Assembly (NCBI GenBank): GCA_902788205.1
Contig: CADAJJ010000004.1
Coordinates: 1-64,000 of the forward strand
Origin: RUG023 sp900315435
GTDB taxonomy: Bacteria > Spirochaetota > Spirochaetia > Sphaerochaetales > Sphaerochaetaceae
Length of the DNA: 64,000 bases
Direction: 5' to 3'
Shown: piece after piece, positions 52,560 through 61,114 of the stretch
How positions within the stretch are numbered: position 1 is the first letter of the stretch
How the letters are laid out: every line of letters starts with the position of its first letter
Translations under genes and position numbers: made by a program
The notes under the pieces: model-generated
What the model was told of the DNA's origin: nothing
What the model saw: the letters and a program-made list of their open reading frames with translations, nothing else
Database searches by the model: none

Positions 52560-53059
52560 ACAGATGCCTCCTTCACTTCCGCCTTCGGAATCCAAAGGTC
52601 AAAGATTTTCAAGATTTCATAGATACAGATGACCGCGTTGCAAGCCGGGCAGGCGACGTACACCATGGCGAAGTTGACCCCGGGCAACGAGACCGCCTGC
52701 ATCGAAACCCCCTTCCTCGTCATCTCGATACCGTAGACGACGAGCAACACCGAGAACATGATGGTCAGCAGGAGGTTGAAGGTCGCAAGGATCTTCTGTC
52801 CCATCGGGGGGAGCGTATTGATGACGGCGGTAATCTGGATGTGGGTGCCGTGCTTCGAGGCGAACGTCCACCCAAGGAAACAAATCCAGACAAACAACAG
52901 ACGGATCAGTTCCTCGGACCAAGTAAAGGGATTGTTGAAGATCCACCGCATGACGATCTGTGCCATCGCGGCGCAGAAAATGACGATGAACATGACGACC
53001 GCAAGCCAGTTGAGCAACTGTTCGACCGCGGACATGCATTTGTCAATGAATTTACGCAT
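52556..53059 (-). CDS. dctQ: TRAP transporter small permease (DctQ), system 2
   Basis: 167 aa, four membrane segments, with the DctQ-typical FNNPFTWSEELIRLLFVWICFLG near residue 40. Ribosome-binding site AGAGGG. A hairpin separates it from dctP2. Confidence 0.9.
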   Translation of the reverse strand: MRKFIDKCMSAVEQLLNWLAVVMFIVIFCAAMAQIVMRWIFNNPFTWSEELIRLLFVWICFLGWTFASKHGTHIQITAVINTLPPMGQKILATFNLLLTIMFSVLLVVYGIEMTRKGVSMQAVSLPGVNFAMVYVACPACNAVICIYEILKIFDLWIPKAEVKEASV

Positions 53060-53089
53060 AGGAACCCTCTGGGAAAGTTTGGAAACAGG

Positions 53090-53120
53090 ACGGGGCAGAA
53101 GCGTGAAGCCCCTGCCCCGT
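53090..53120 (-). terminator. Intra-operon hairpin between DctP and DctQ, system 2
   Basis: ACGGGGCAG (53090-53098) pairs with CTGCCCCGT (53112-53120). On the minus strand it is followed by CCTGTTT, a weak U-tract, 12 bp past the dctP2 stop. Confidence 0.6.
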
Positions 53121-53132
53121 GGTTGTCGGCTC

Positions 53133-54134
53133 TTATTTCAGGTTGACGACTTCGTCGATGAGGTCCCTGCCCCACTTGTCGCCGTAGTTGTCGCTGATGG
53201 TCTGCAAGGTTGCCTCGCGGAACGGAGCCACATCCGGAGTCATGACGGTCACGCCCTTGGCCTTGAAGGCATCGAGCAACTCGCCCTCCTGCTTGTAGGT
53301 GGTCTCGGTGATATAGTCACAACCAATCTTGACAGCGTCGTTGACGACTTTCTTGTCGGCGTCGCTGATACCGTCCCATACGCCCTTATTGATGATGAAG
53401 ACGTTGGAGCAGATGATGTGGTTGGTCAGCACGAGGTATTTCTGGACTTCGTAGAACTTCGCGCTGTCAAACGTGGTCAACGGATTTTCCTGTCCGGCGA
53501 CGACGTTCTGCTGCAGACCGAGATACAGCTCGTTGAAGGAAAGCGGAGTCGGGTTGGCGCCCCAGCTCTTGACCATATCCATGTAGGTGTTGACCTCAGG
53601 AACACGAATCTTCAGCCCCTTCAGGTCGGCAATCGAGTTGACCGGGGTGTTGGTCGTGGAGAGCTGGCGGGTTCCATAGTAAAAATCGCCGAGGATATGC
53701 ATGTCCTTTTTCTCCATCTCCGCCTCAAGCACCTGGCCGAAGTGCCCCTTCAAAGCCTTGTCGAGATGGTTGAAATCGCGGTAGATATAGGGAGCCTCGA
53801 CCATGCTCATCAACGGGACAAGCTGGCCGAACTGGGCGGGCCCTTCGGTGACGACATCGATCATGCCGGTGCTCACGCCTTCGACCTGGTCGCGGGAACC
53901 TCCAAGCTGGCCGCCGGAATAGTACTGGACCTCGATGCCAGTAGCGTTCTTGTTGATGTAATCGACAATCTTGTCGACACCCTGGCTGATGACGGAGGTG
54001 GATGCCTGTACGGAACTCCACTTCAGCACGGGCTTCTTCCCACCCTTCGGGGCAGAACCACTTTCACTTGAGCCCTGAGCGAACAAGGTGCCCGCCAAGG
54101 ACAAAGCCATGAGGACAGCAACAGCTTTCTTCAT
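53133..54134 (-). CDS. dctP: TRAP transporter substrate-binding protein (DctP), system 2
   Basis: 333 aa, start at 54134 (MKKAVAVLM). Signal peptide ends near residue 20 (TLFAQGSSES). DctP fold with GLKIRVPEVNTYMDMVKSWG near residue 155 (carboxylate-binding Arg) and TPLSFNELYLGLQQNVVAGQENPL near 178. First gene of the TRAP2 operon with Operator D upstream. Confidence 0.92.
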   Translation of the reverse strand: MKKAVAVLMALSLAGTLFAQGSSESGSAPKGGKKPVLKWSSVQASTSVISQGVDKIVDYINKNATGIEVQYYSGGQLGGSRDQVEGVSTGMIDVVTEGPAQFGQLVPLMSMVEAPYIYRDFNHLDKALKGHFGQVLEAEMEKKDMHILGDFYYGTRQLSTTNTPVNSIADLKGLKIRVPEVNTYMDMVKSWGANPTPLSFNELYLGLQQNVVAGQENPLTTFDSAKFYEVQKYLVLTNHIICSNVFIINKGVWDGISDADKKVVNDAVKIGCDYITETTYKQEGELLDAFKAKGVTVMTPDVAPFREATLQTISDNYGDKWGRDLIDEVVNLK

Positions 54135-54210
54135 ATGGATAACATCTCCTTTTGTTTGTATCGTTTCATGGGAAGAACAGCCTGTCAAGGAAAACCTGAT
54201 AAATTGCAAT

Positions 54211-54223
54211 GCTGTAAGACAGC
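54211..54223. promoter_or_regulatory. Operator D, GCTGTAAGACAGC
   Basis: Perfect 5-bp arms around AAG, 77 bp upstream of dctP2. Same core family as Operators A-C. Confidence 0.65.
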
Positions 54224-54261
54224 TATCCCGCAAACACATTGCAATTGATTGAAACACAAAG

Positions 54262-54289
54262 AAAAAAGGTGGCCTCTCCCGAAGCCACC
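54262..54289 (-). terminator. Terminator of the oligosaccharide utilisation operon
   Basis: GGTGGC/GCCACC arms with an about 10-nt loop, followed on the minus strand by a T6 run; it lies 24 bp past the YhcH gene stop. Confidence 0.7.
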
Positions 54290-54312
54290 CAAACAGTGAT
54301 GCACGGAAACCT

Positions 54313-54753
54313 TCAGGCCATCTTCACCTTAAAGACCACCTTGCGGACGTTTTCCGGCTTTTCCTCCTGGATCAAGGGCTCATGGGCTTCACCAGGCAGG
54401 AAAACGACAAACCAGCCTGGCACGGCATGCCAGCGGGAAGCCAGCTCTCCGGTAAAGAACTGGATGTCCTGCTCCTCGTCGTAACTGCAGGTCTCCTTGA
54501 TCTCGCGCCCGAGATCCATGCACTCGCGGCCCTCAAGCACCACCTGCACGTCAGCATACACGGCATGGGTCTCGTACCCCTTGGTTCCCTTGGCGCGGGT
54601 ACTGACGGTACTCACCGTGTAGAAGAACCTGTCCCCATCACCCTCATACCTGCCATCTTTGACCAAATCCGTTTTCAAGACCTTGGCAATCTCCTTGGCA
54701 TAGGGAATCACCGACTCGTAGGTTTCCAGATATGCAATACGATCAACAATCAT
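54313..54753 (-). CDS. YhcH/YjgK/YiaL family protein
   Basis: 146 aa cupin-like DUF386 protein. ETHAVYADVQVVLEGRE near residue 62 (metal His), WFVVFLPGEAHEPLI near 113 (His/Glu) and the final VRKVVFKV are the family motifs. Members (YhcH/NanQ, YiaL) act on or anomerise sugar acids such as sialic acid. Start at 54753, inside the end of the large hydrolase gene (11-nt overlap) after AGGAG. Confidence 0.9.
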   Translation of the reverse strand: MIVDRIAYLETYESVIPYAKEIAKVLKTDLVKDGRYEGDGDRFFYTVSTVSTRAKGTKGYETHAVYADVQVVLEGRECMDLGREIKETCSYDEEQDIQFFTGELASRWHAVPGWFVVFLPGEAHEPLIQEEKPENVRKVVFKVKMA

Positions 54754-57700
54754 CTGCCCGCTCCTTTTCCGGTTGCCCGGATACAATGCCATCAAACAAC
54801 AAGACCGGACTCTCCATCAAGCCATACGGAAGCAGATGGTAACCGCTTTCCCCTTTGGTGGTGAAGCTTCCCGGACCCGTCATCTCCGGCTCCTGAGGAA
54901 GATGCAGCGGACCCATCATGTTCCGCATGCTGCCCCAGAGCCGGATGGAAAGGTGGTTCTCCCCTTCCTGCACCGCCCCCGAAAGGTCCACCCCCCCGAG
55001 TCCAGGATACGGGAGCTCGAAGGATGTTCCGTTCAGGACCACCGTCACCATCGTGGCCTTCCACGCTGGCAGGGAGAGATAGAGGGCTTTCGTCTTCCGT
55101 GCCGTGAAATCACTCTGGTAACAAACGCTTCCCGGGTAATGGAAGAGCCCCTGGCCACACCAACTTCCGATGGACAACGTCGCAGGAAGAGATCCTAGGA
55201 CGCGTTGTCCGTCAACCCCGAAAACACCAACCAGGTAGATGTTCTCCAGTTCCATCGCATTGGTGTAGGAACAGGTGAGCACCAGTTCATGGATACCTGA
55301 CTTGATGGTACCAAGCCCTACTTTCTCAAAGCTCCGGTCAAGGAAATACCCGTTCGGAACCATCGACACCGGCTTTCCATCCACCATCACCTGAAACAGC
55401 CTGGCATCCTCGACCACCAAGGTCAGAGGCAGGTCTGCGCTCAGAACAACGTGGTAGCGAAGGCTGAGCTTCTTGCCGTCGTTCGGGTGCGGCTTCCGGT
55501 CCCACGTATAGCGCTGGGCGATCTCGTCATCCAGAAGCGAGACCATGCCAAGGGCCCGACGCACCTCCTCCTGTGCCTGCCAGATCTCCATCACTGAAGA
55601 CCAGGGGCCGTCCTCCAGCCGGTAACTGCAACGATCAAGGGTCAGCACGTTCGGCTGGTCCAGCCGGTAGCGGAACGGACCTGCAAGAGCGAGACTGCCA
55701 AGGTAGTCAGGGTTCCTCTCCACAAAGTCCGTTTCCCCTGCCTTGCCGGTATCAATCAGATAGAGGCGGCTTCCCGTCGGCTCCACCTCCTCATCCCACG
55801 AGCCGTCGGAATGCACCTGGACCTGTTCTTGTTCTCCGGAAAAGGGGTCGATCCGGGTTACCGAACCCCGCCAGATGGGGGCGAAGTGAAGACGATGGGC
55901 TTCCAGCCTGTCATTGTTGGCGGCAAAGGCGATCACCCGCTTCCCATCCTCTCGGACCTGGGTGATGACCCAAGGACATTGCCGCGCTCCTTCGGTTATC
56001 GAAAGCGGTCTGGGGACAACCCGTTCCAGGAGGGAGACCAGTCGGGTCTCATCCGGCACCAATGAACATTTCTGAAAGAACTCCCGGACCTTTTCATCCG
56101 GCTCTCCGGAAAGGCGGGAAGGCACCGTCTTGTACAGGATCAACGTTCCACCCTGTTCCTTGAACTCCTTCAAAAGCCGGAATGTCGAAGGATACACCGT
56201 CTCGATTTCCGGTAGCACCACCACAGGGTAGCTGGCTCGCTCGATGGACAGCAGTCCTTGCTCCGCCCTTCCGGAACGCTCGATCAGCGTCTCGTCACCA
56301 AGGTCGACATCGTAGTGCTGCCCGCAGAGGAACCGCAGCAACTCGTTCAAGCGCCCGCCAAGCGCATCCACCTGCGGAAGGTCCCGTTCGTTCCGGCGCA
56401 CCGGGTTTCCATAGGGGGAGCACCCCATGTGCATCCAGGCTGTCGATGATGGATGCAGCAAGAGCACATCCCTTCGCGGCTCACCCTGGCACAAATATTC
56501 GGAAAGCCGGGCGAAGTACTCCTCCATCACCCCCAGCTTGCCGTACCAGCTGTTGTGGTAGTTGAAGCTGGGCGGATAGTCCCGCTTCCGGCATCCCCGC
56601 AAGCTGTACAGGCAAAGATGCTGGCAACGTCGCGTCACCCCAAGGGCATACATCCAATCCCCGATCCATTTCATGCTTTCAAAGGAGAACTGCCAGCCAG
56701 TTCCCGCATAGGTCTCGACCAGCATGCCCGGTTTGTGCCATTGATGGACGACGCTGGAACACTGCTTCAGGGTCAGGTATTCCTGTGTCTGCTCCCCCAA
56801 CAGGTCGATACCGCAGATATCCTGGTGGGTATAGTGGGGCATGACCGACCCGTTGACCCGGGTGCAAAGCCCCAGCTTGTCTTCCTGCAGGAAATGGCCT
56901 GTGGAGATGATGCCATGGGCCTTGCACCAATCGCCAATCTGGCGGGAATAGCAGTCCTCGAAGCGCAGAGCTACCGCATGCCAGTAGTCGTGGCGGACCT
57001 TGGCGCTTTCCGCATGGTTGAAATAGAGATAGGGGGCAAGCGGCAGCCAATCATAACCAAGCAGTTCCTTCACCCATGCACGCATGCCGGACGCCCAGGG
57101 AATCCAGCTACGTTTCGGGTTGAAGGCGGCGTGGCGGTCCGCCATCGACGGCTCATCGGTGAACGACCCCTTGAGGGTCTTGCCGAACTCGCTTCCCACC
57201 ATATCGGCATAGTGCTGGTGGGTAAGCCGCAGGAACTCCTGTTCGCTTTTCGGGTCCAGATTGTTCGGAGGCGGATACCCGTTGAACCAGGCCGACGGCC
57301 CGCTCGTCTCCAAACGCAACACCAACAGCTTCTCGCCCTTCCGTTCTTCCGGCTTCTGAAGGAGAGCAAGGCTGGACAGGTCATCCCCTTCGCACGCAGC
57401 GCTCCAGTAGAGCAGTTCCGTCCCTTCCGGCTGGAAATGAAGGGAATCGGTCACCTCGAGGGTAAGTCCCTCGAGGCCTCCGACCGCCTGCTGGACACGG
57501 CCGCCACAGAACCCGCTCGGCCATCGGTCCTCATCGTAGATCCAAGCCTCCATGCCGAGCTGCTTTGCCTCGTCCACCGCCGCTTTGACGGCCTCGTCCC
57601 ATTCCTTGCCAAGGTAGGGAGTCTCCAATCCAAAGCGGGAGTGCATGAAGAATCCACCCACCCCCTGGGCGTGCATCAGCCTGACCTGCCTGCGGATTTC

Positions 57701-57778
57701 GTCCGGCTCGAGCTTGTCGTCCCATGCCCAGAAGAACAACGAGCGATAGGCAGCTGGGACCTCGTGCCTGTGTTCCAT
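54743..57778 (-). CDS. Very large glycoside hydrolase-like protein (GH106/alpha-L-rhamnosidase-like)
   Basis: 1011 aa, start at 57778 in a TGATG overlap with the sialidase-like gene. No signal peptide, so cytoplasmic. N-terminal barrel with FFWAWDDKLEPDEIRRQ near residue 13, GVGGFFMHSRFGLETPYLG near 38, EAWIYDEDRWPSG near 76 and FTDEPSMADRHAAF near 205, the last having a likely acidic catalytic residue. The C-terminal half is beta-rich with galactose-binding-like modules. I place it near GH106/GH2-like hydrolases with moderate confidence. It probably acts on imported oligosaccharides. Confidence 0.65.
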   Translation of the reverse strand: MEHRHEVPAAYRSLFFWAWDDKLEPDEIRRQVRLMHAQGVGGFFMHSRFGLETPYLGKEWDEAVKAAVDEAKQLGMEAWIYDEDRWPSGFCGGRVQQAVGGLEGLTLEVTDSLHFQPEGTELLYWSAACEGDDLSSLALLQKPEERKGEKLLVLRLETSGPSAWFNGYPPPNNLDPKSEQEFLRLTHQHYADMVGSEFGKTLKGSFTDEPSMADRHAAFNPKRSWIPWASGMRAWVKELLGYDWLPLAPYLYFNHAESAKVRHDYWHAVALRFEDCYSRQIGDWCKAHGIISTGHFLQEDKLGLCTRVNGSVMPHYTHQDICGIDLLGEQTQEYLTLKQCSSVVHQWHKPGMLVETYAGTGWQFSFESMKWIGDWMYALGVTRRCQHLCLYSLRGCRKRDYPPSFNYHNSWYGKLGVMEEYFARLSEYLCQGEPRRDVLLLHPSSTAWMHMGCSPYGNPVRRNERDLPQVDALGGRLNELLRFLCGQHYDVDLGDETLIERSGRAEQGLLSIERASYPVVVLPEIETVYPSTFRLLKEFKEQGGTLILYKTVPSRLSGEPDEKVREFFQKCSLVPDETRLVSLLERVVPRPLSITEGARQCPWVITQVREDGKRVIAFAANNDRLEAHRLHFAPIWRGSVTRIDPFSGEQEQVQVHSDGSWDEEVEPTGSRLYLIDTGKAGETDFVERNPDYLGSLALAGPFRYRLDQPNVLTLDRCSYRLEDGPWSSVMEIWQAQEEVRRALGMVSLLDDEIAQRYTWDRKPHPNDGKKLSLRYHVVLSADLPLTLVVEDARLFQVMVDGKPVSMVPNGYFLDRSFEKVGLGTIKSGIHELVLTCSYTNAMELENIYLVGVFGVDGQRVLGSLPATLSIGSWCGQGLFHYPGSVCYQSDFTARKTKALYLSLPAWKATMVTVVLNGTSFELPYPGLGGVDLSGAVQEGENHLSIRLWGSMRNMMGPLHLPQEPEMTGPGSFTTKGESGYHLLPYGLMESPVLLFDGIVSGQPEKERADDC

Positions 57779-58824
57779 CACCGTCTCTCCACCTTGAGAT
57801 TCCAATAGACAATACGCTCGCGACGCCAGGTGTAGGTGACGCAAAGCGACCCGTCACTGGCCTGGATGATGGCCGGATAGCAATAGTCGCCCTGCCCGTC
57901 CTCCAGGTCGCAGAGCTTTTCCCAATGGCCTCCGCCATCCTCGCTATACAGCAGGGAAAGTGGAGTCCTCGGCCCCTTGTAGTAGCCAGGCAAGTTGTGG
58001 ACCGGATTGCAGCAAAGCACCAGAACGCCATCCCGCATCCTGACCAGGTCGAGCCCGCTGTTGTTGTTGGCAAGTCCCGTATCGTAGGCAAGCGACCAGC
58101 TTCTTCCGCCATCGGTCGAATCGCTACGGAAAATCCAGCTTCCGTTGGTCCGGCAGAACATATGCAGCCCCTTCTCGTCCTCCCACAGACTGGGCTGGAT
58201 CATCCCCTTGCCCCAAAGACGGTGTTTCTCGTAGGGCTGGTCGACCTCCTGGATGTTGTAGCCGGCATGGCGCACGGGGACGAACTCGCTCCGCTCCCAG
58301 CTCTTGCCGTTGTCCCGGGAAATATCGACGAAGGCATCCCACTCAACCTCGCTCTCCTTGCTGGCAGGGGCGACAATCGTCTTGCCGTCAGAGAGCAGGA
58401 TCGGCTTGTTCTTGACCGGACCGCGGCCACCCGAGGTGTCGCCAGGAACCAGTTCACGTCGTTCGCTCCAGGTTTTCCCCTCGTCCGAGGACACCCTCAC
58501 GAACGTCTGCCACTCGGGGATGGTGGCACCCACCTTGAAGAAAAGCATGATGTTCCCATCAGGAAGCCGGAAAAGGACCGGATTCCACTGCGCGACGCCG
58601 ATGACGTCGTCAACCTTGCGGGGATAGGACCACTTTCCTTCCCTGCTCCTTGTCGCCGTCCAGATGGCCACATTGGGATCTTTCTCCCAACTGCCGCCAA
58701 ACCAGGCGACTAACAAAGACCCGTCTTTCAGCTCCAGGACAGTCGAGGCATGGGCGCTGTCTGTCGGACGCTGCTGGCTCGTGACGATGTCCTCCCGTTG
58801 GTTACTGATGATTCTCAGACTCAT
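57778..58824 (-). CDS. Sialidase-like BNR/Asp-box protein
   Basis: 348 aa six-bladed propeller protein of the BNR_2 'predicted neuraminidase' group. Four Asp boxes are visible: SSDEGKTW near 107, SRDNGKSW near 165, STDGGRSW near 232 and SEDGGGHW near 290. An Arg-rich pocket (TRSREGKW, RTNGSWIFRSD) fits a carboxylate ligand. No signal peptide, unlike secreted sialidases, so it would act in the cytoplasm on an imported saccharide; a lyase or other glycan activity is possible. AGGAGG ribosome-binding site; start lies inside the upstream regulator gene (23-nt overlap). Confidence 0.75.
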   Translation of the reverse strand: MSLRIISNQREDIVTSQQRPTDSAHASTVLELKDGSLLVAWFGGSWEKDPNVAIWTATRSREGKWSYPRKVDDVIGVAQWNPVLFRLPDGNIMLFFKVGATIPEWQTFVRVSSDEGKTWSERRELVPGDTSGGRGPVKNKPILLSDGKTIVAPASKESEVEWDAFVDISRDNGKSWERSEFVPVRHAGYNIQEVDQPYEKHRLWGKGMIQPSLWEDEKGLHMFCRTNGSWIFRSDSTDGGRSWSLAYDTGLANNNSGLDLVRMRDGVLVLCCNPVHNLPGYYKGPRTPLSLLYSEDGGGHWEKLCDLEDGQGDYCYPAIIQASDGSLCVTYTWRRERIVYWNLKVERR

Positions 58825-61075
58825 TGTTTCCTCCTGCCGGCAACCCTTCCTGTGCGATCAAGGCACGGTATTCGGTCGGGCTGATGCCGATGGTTTTCTT
58901 AAAGACACGCAGGAACGTCGCACGGCTGTCCATCCCGACAGCGGTCGCGACATCCCCGATTTTCAGGTTTTCCTCACGAAGCAGCACCTTGGCCCGCTCC
59001 ATGCGGATGCGGGAGACCGCGCTTGTGAGGTTCACCCCCCTTTGGGCTTTGTAGACACGGGAAAGGTACTTGCCGGTCACACCCAAGCGGCTGGCGATGA
59101 TATCCAGGCTGAGGGGTATTTGGTAATGGGTCGCGATGAAGGCATCCGCATCCCGGGCAAGGCTCACCTCGGCTCCAGTTGGAGCAAGGCTGGCCACGTG
59201 CTGCTGCACCTCCAGGAAGTAGGCCCGCACCTCTTCCCTGCCATCGCCATGGGGGTGTTGCAGCCATGCAACCAGGGCGGGTCCGCTCTCCATCTTCGCG
59301 TCCACCTGTTGGCTGGCAAGCACATGGCTCGCAATCTGGTACAATTGCCCGTTCAAGTCATGGATGCTTTCAGCGGAAAGAGAAGCAGGGTCGTTGCGGG
59401 AAAAAATGCCGTCCAACAGGCTGGAGAGGGTCATGCCGGTACCACCCAGCAGAGACTGCTCAAGCGCCTTCTGGTCATAGAAATCGAAGCTGACCTTGTC
59501 AGGCTTCTGCAACTGGCTGAACGCGACCACGCCGAAGCCGACATCCTTGCCGATCGAGCGCACCGCCTGCAAGGCCTGGCTGTAGGAGGCGGAAATCTTT
59601 TCCAAAGACTCGACGCTGCTCCCGATGCCGATATGCAGGGTGTAATGGGAGAAATCCTGCTCGAAGAGCACCTTGCAGCCACGGATGCCTTCCACCATCC
59701 GCTCATGGTCCAGCGGGCTGACACCCGTGATGCAGGCCAACATGCCACCGTGCAGGTCGAAGACCATGCTGGGTGCCACATGCCCCATATAGGTTTCAAG
59801 CTTCAATGGAATTTTGGAGACGAAAAGGCGTCGTTGCTCCTTGTCCATCTGCTGGTAGAACGAAGAATGGAAATCAAAGAGGAACAACGAGCAGACAAGC
59901 CGCTCTCCCTGGAAATGGAACCGGTCACGCATGACCTGTCTCAAAGTCTCGGAATCCTCGCTTTTCAAACCCAGCAGAAACAGATGCAACGCATGGCGCG
60001 CATAGGACTCCTGCATGGACTGCTTGTCGTTGATCAACCGTCCGATTCCTTGCTGGATCCGGACGATCTCGTCATTCGAATCCCCCGCCTGTTGGGGAAT
60101 CATCCGGTTGACCTGCCCGATGGGACGGTAGAGCCTGGAGGAAAGCAGAAGCGCGATGCAGACGGCGAAGAAGGCAAGCAGCAGGATGACAATCCAGATG
60201 AGGATGCCGGGGTTCATGGCGCGGGATATCTCGCTCTTCGGGACCAAGGCAAGATACTTCCACTCCAATTCGCCTCCGGTAAAGGAAAACTGGTACCAGG
60301 AGCCTGTCTGCGTCCCGGATGGGCGGCCGAGCCAAGTCTGGACATTGTCCGCATCGACCACCGAAGGATCGGAACTGTAGAGCAACTGCCCATCCTGCCG
60401 GACCAAGGCGAAGATGGCCGATCCTCCAAGGGCGGCGTCGACAAAGAGATTTTGAAGCGCCGGCATGCTCATGTTGCTGACATGGACCACCGTATGGTTG
60501 GAGATGCGGGCGGTCGTGACGATCGGGAGGACAGGAAGCTTGGCGCCTCGCAGAAGCAACATCGTCGCGGGAAGCACCGTCTTCTCCCCTCCACGGGAAA
60601 AACGGGTCTCCCAGAACCGCTCATCATAGTCCTCATAGGAGTTGATCTGGGAAAAGAAGAACGGCGTGTCATAGTGGCCGGCGGAGGTCATCACCATCGT
60701 GTCACCGGGGATATAGGCGAAGAGGTTCTTCACCACGCTCGGCATGATCAGCTCCTGTTGGCTGAGCAGGCGGTGCAGCCGCCACTGCTGGCTTTTTTCC
60801 TCCAGCGTCTTCTCCCTGTCCGGACGGAAATAGAGCACCGCGTCGGGCTCCAGGAAGAACGTGACGCCCAAGTTCTGCACGGTAGAAACCTGGGTGTCGA
60901 TGGTGATGGCGACCGACTGGAAGGCCTCGTTCAGACGAGAAACAATCTGCGCCCGCCGGTTGCCACGCTGCCTGAGCTGGAACCCGATCAGCGCCAATGC
61001 GAAAAAGAGGATCAGAAGCAGAAAAGATACAAGGAGGCGGATGAAGAACCTGCTGACATGCAGTGACTGCCTCAT
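58802..61075 (-). CDS. Membrane-bound AraC-family regulator
   Basis: 757 aa. Membrane helices at about residues 10-30 and 293-313 enclose a roughly 260-residue extracytoplasmic sensor (Cache-like). A cytoplasmic linker follows and a C-terminal double AraC helix-turn-helix (LDIIASRLGVTGKYLSRVYKAQRG near 658, then IGDVATAVGMDSRATFLRVFKKTIGISPTEY near 700). Such one-component sensors control adjacent sugar importers of the YtcQ/LplABC type, probably by sensing the sugar or its binding protein. Ribosome-binding site AAGGAGG. Confidence 0.87.
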   Translation of the reverse strand: MRQSLHVSRFFIRLLVSFLLLILFFALALIGFQLRQRGNRRAQIVSRLNEAFQSVAITIDTQVSTVQNLGVTFFLEPDAVLYFRPDREKTLEEKSQQWRLHRLLSQQELIMPSVVKNLFAYIPGDTMVMTSAGHYDTPFFFSQINSYEDYDERFWETRFSRGGEKTVLPATMLLLRGAKLPVLPIVTTARISNHTVVHVSNMSMPALQNLFVDAALGGSAIFALVRQDGQLLYSSDPSVVDADNVQTWLGRPSGTQTGSWYQFSFTGGELEWKYLALVPKSEISRAMNPGILIWIVILLLAFFAVCIALLLSSRLYRPIGQVNRMIPQQAGDSNDEIVRIQQGIGRLINDKQSMQESYARHALHLFLLGLKSEDSETLRQVMRDRFHFQGERLVCSLFLFDFHSSFYQQMDKEQRRLFVSKIPLKLETYMGHVAPSMVFDLHGGMLACITGVSPLDHERMVEGIRGCKVLFEQDFSHYTLHIGIGSSVESLEKISASYSQALQAVRSIGKDVGFGVVAFSQLQKPDKVSFDFYDQKALEQSLLGGTGMTLSSLLDGIFSRNDPASLSAESIHDLNGQLYQIASHVLASQQVDAKMESGPALVAWLQHPHGDGREEVRAYFLEVQQHVASLAPTGAEVSLARDADAFIATHYQIPLSLDIIASRLGVTGKYLSRVYKAQRGVNLTSAVSRIRMERAKVLLREENLKIGDVATAVGMDSRATFLRVFKKTIGISPTEYRALIAQEGLPAGGNNESENHQ

Positions 61076-61114
61076 ACCGCCTCCTCCTTGATCCTATTCT
61101 ACCTAGGGAAAACC

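Noticed and set aside
58664..61066. 800-aa plus-strand open frame opposite the AraC regulator
   Set aside because: Shadow of a gene with clear membrane helices and helix-turn-helix motifs.
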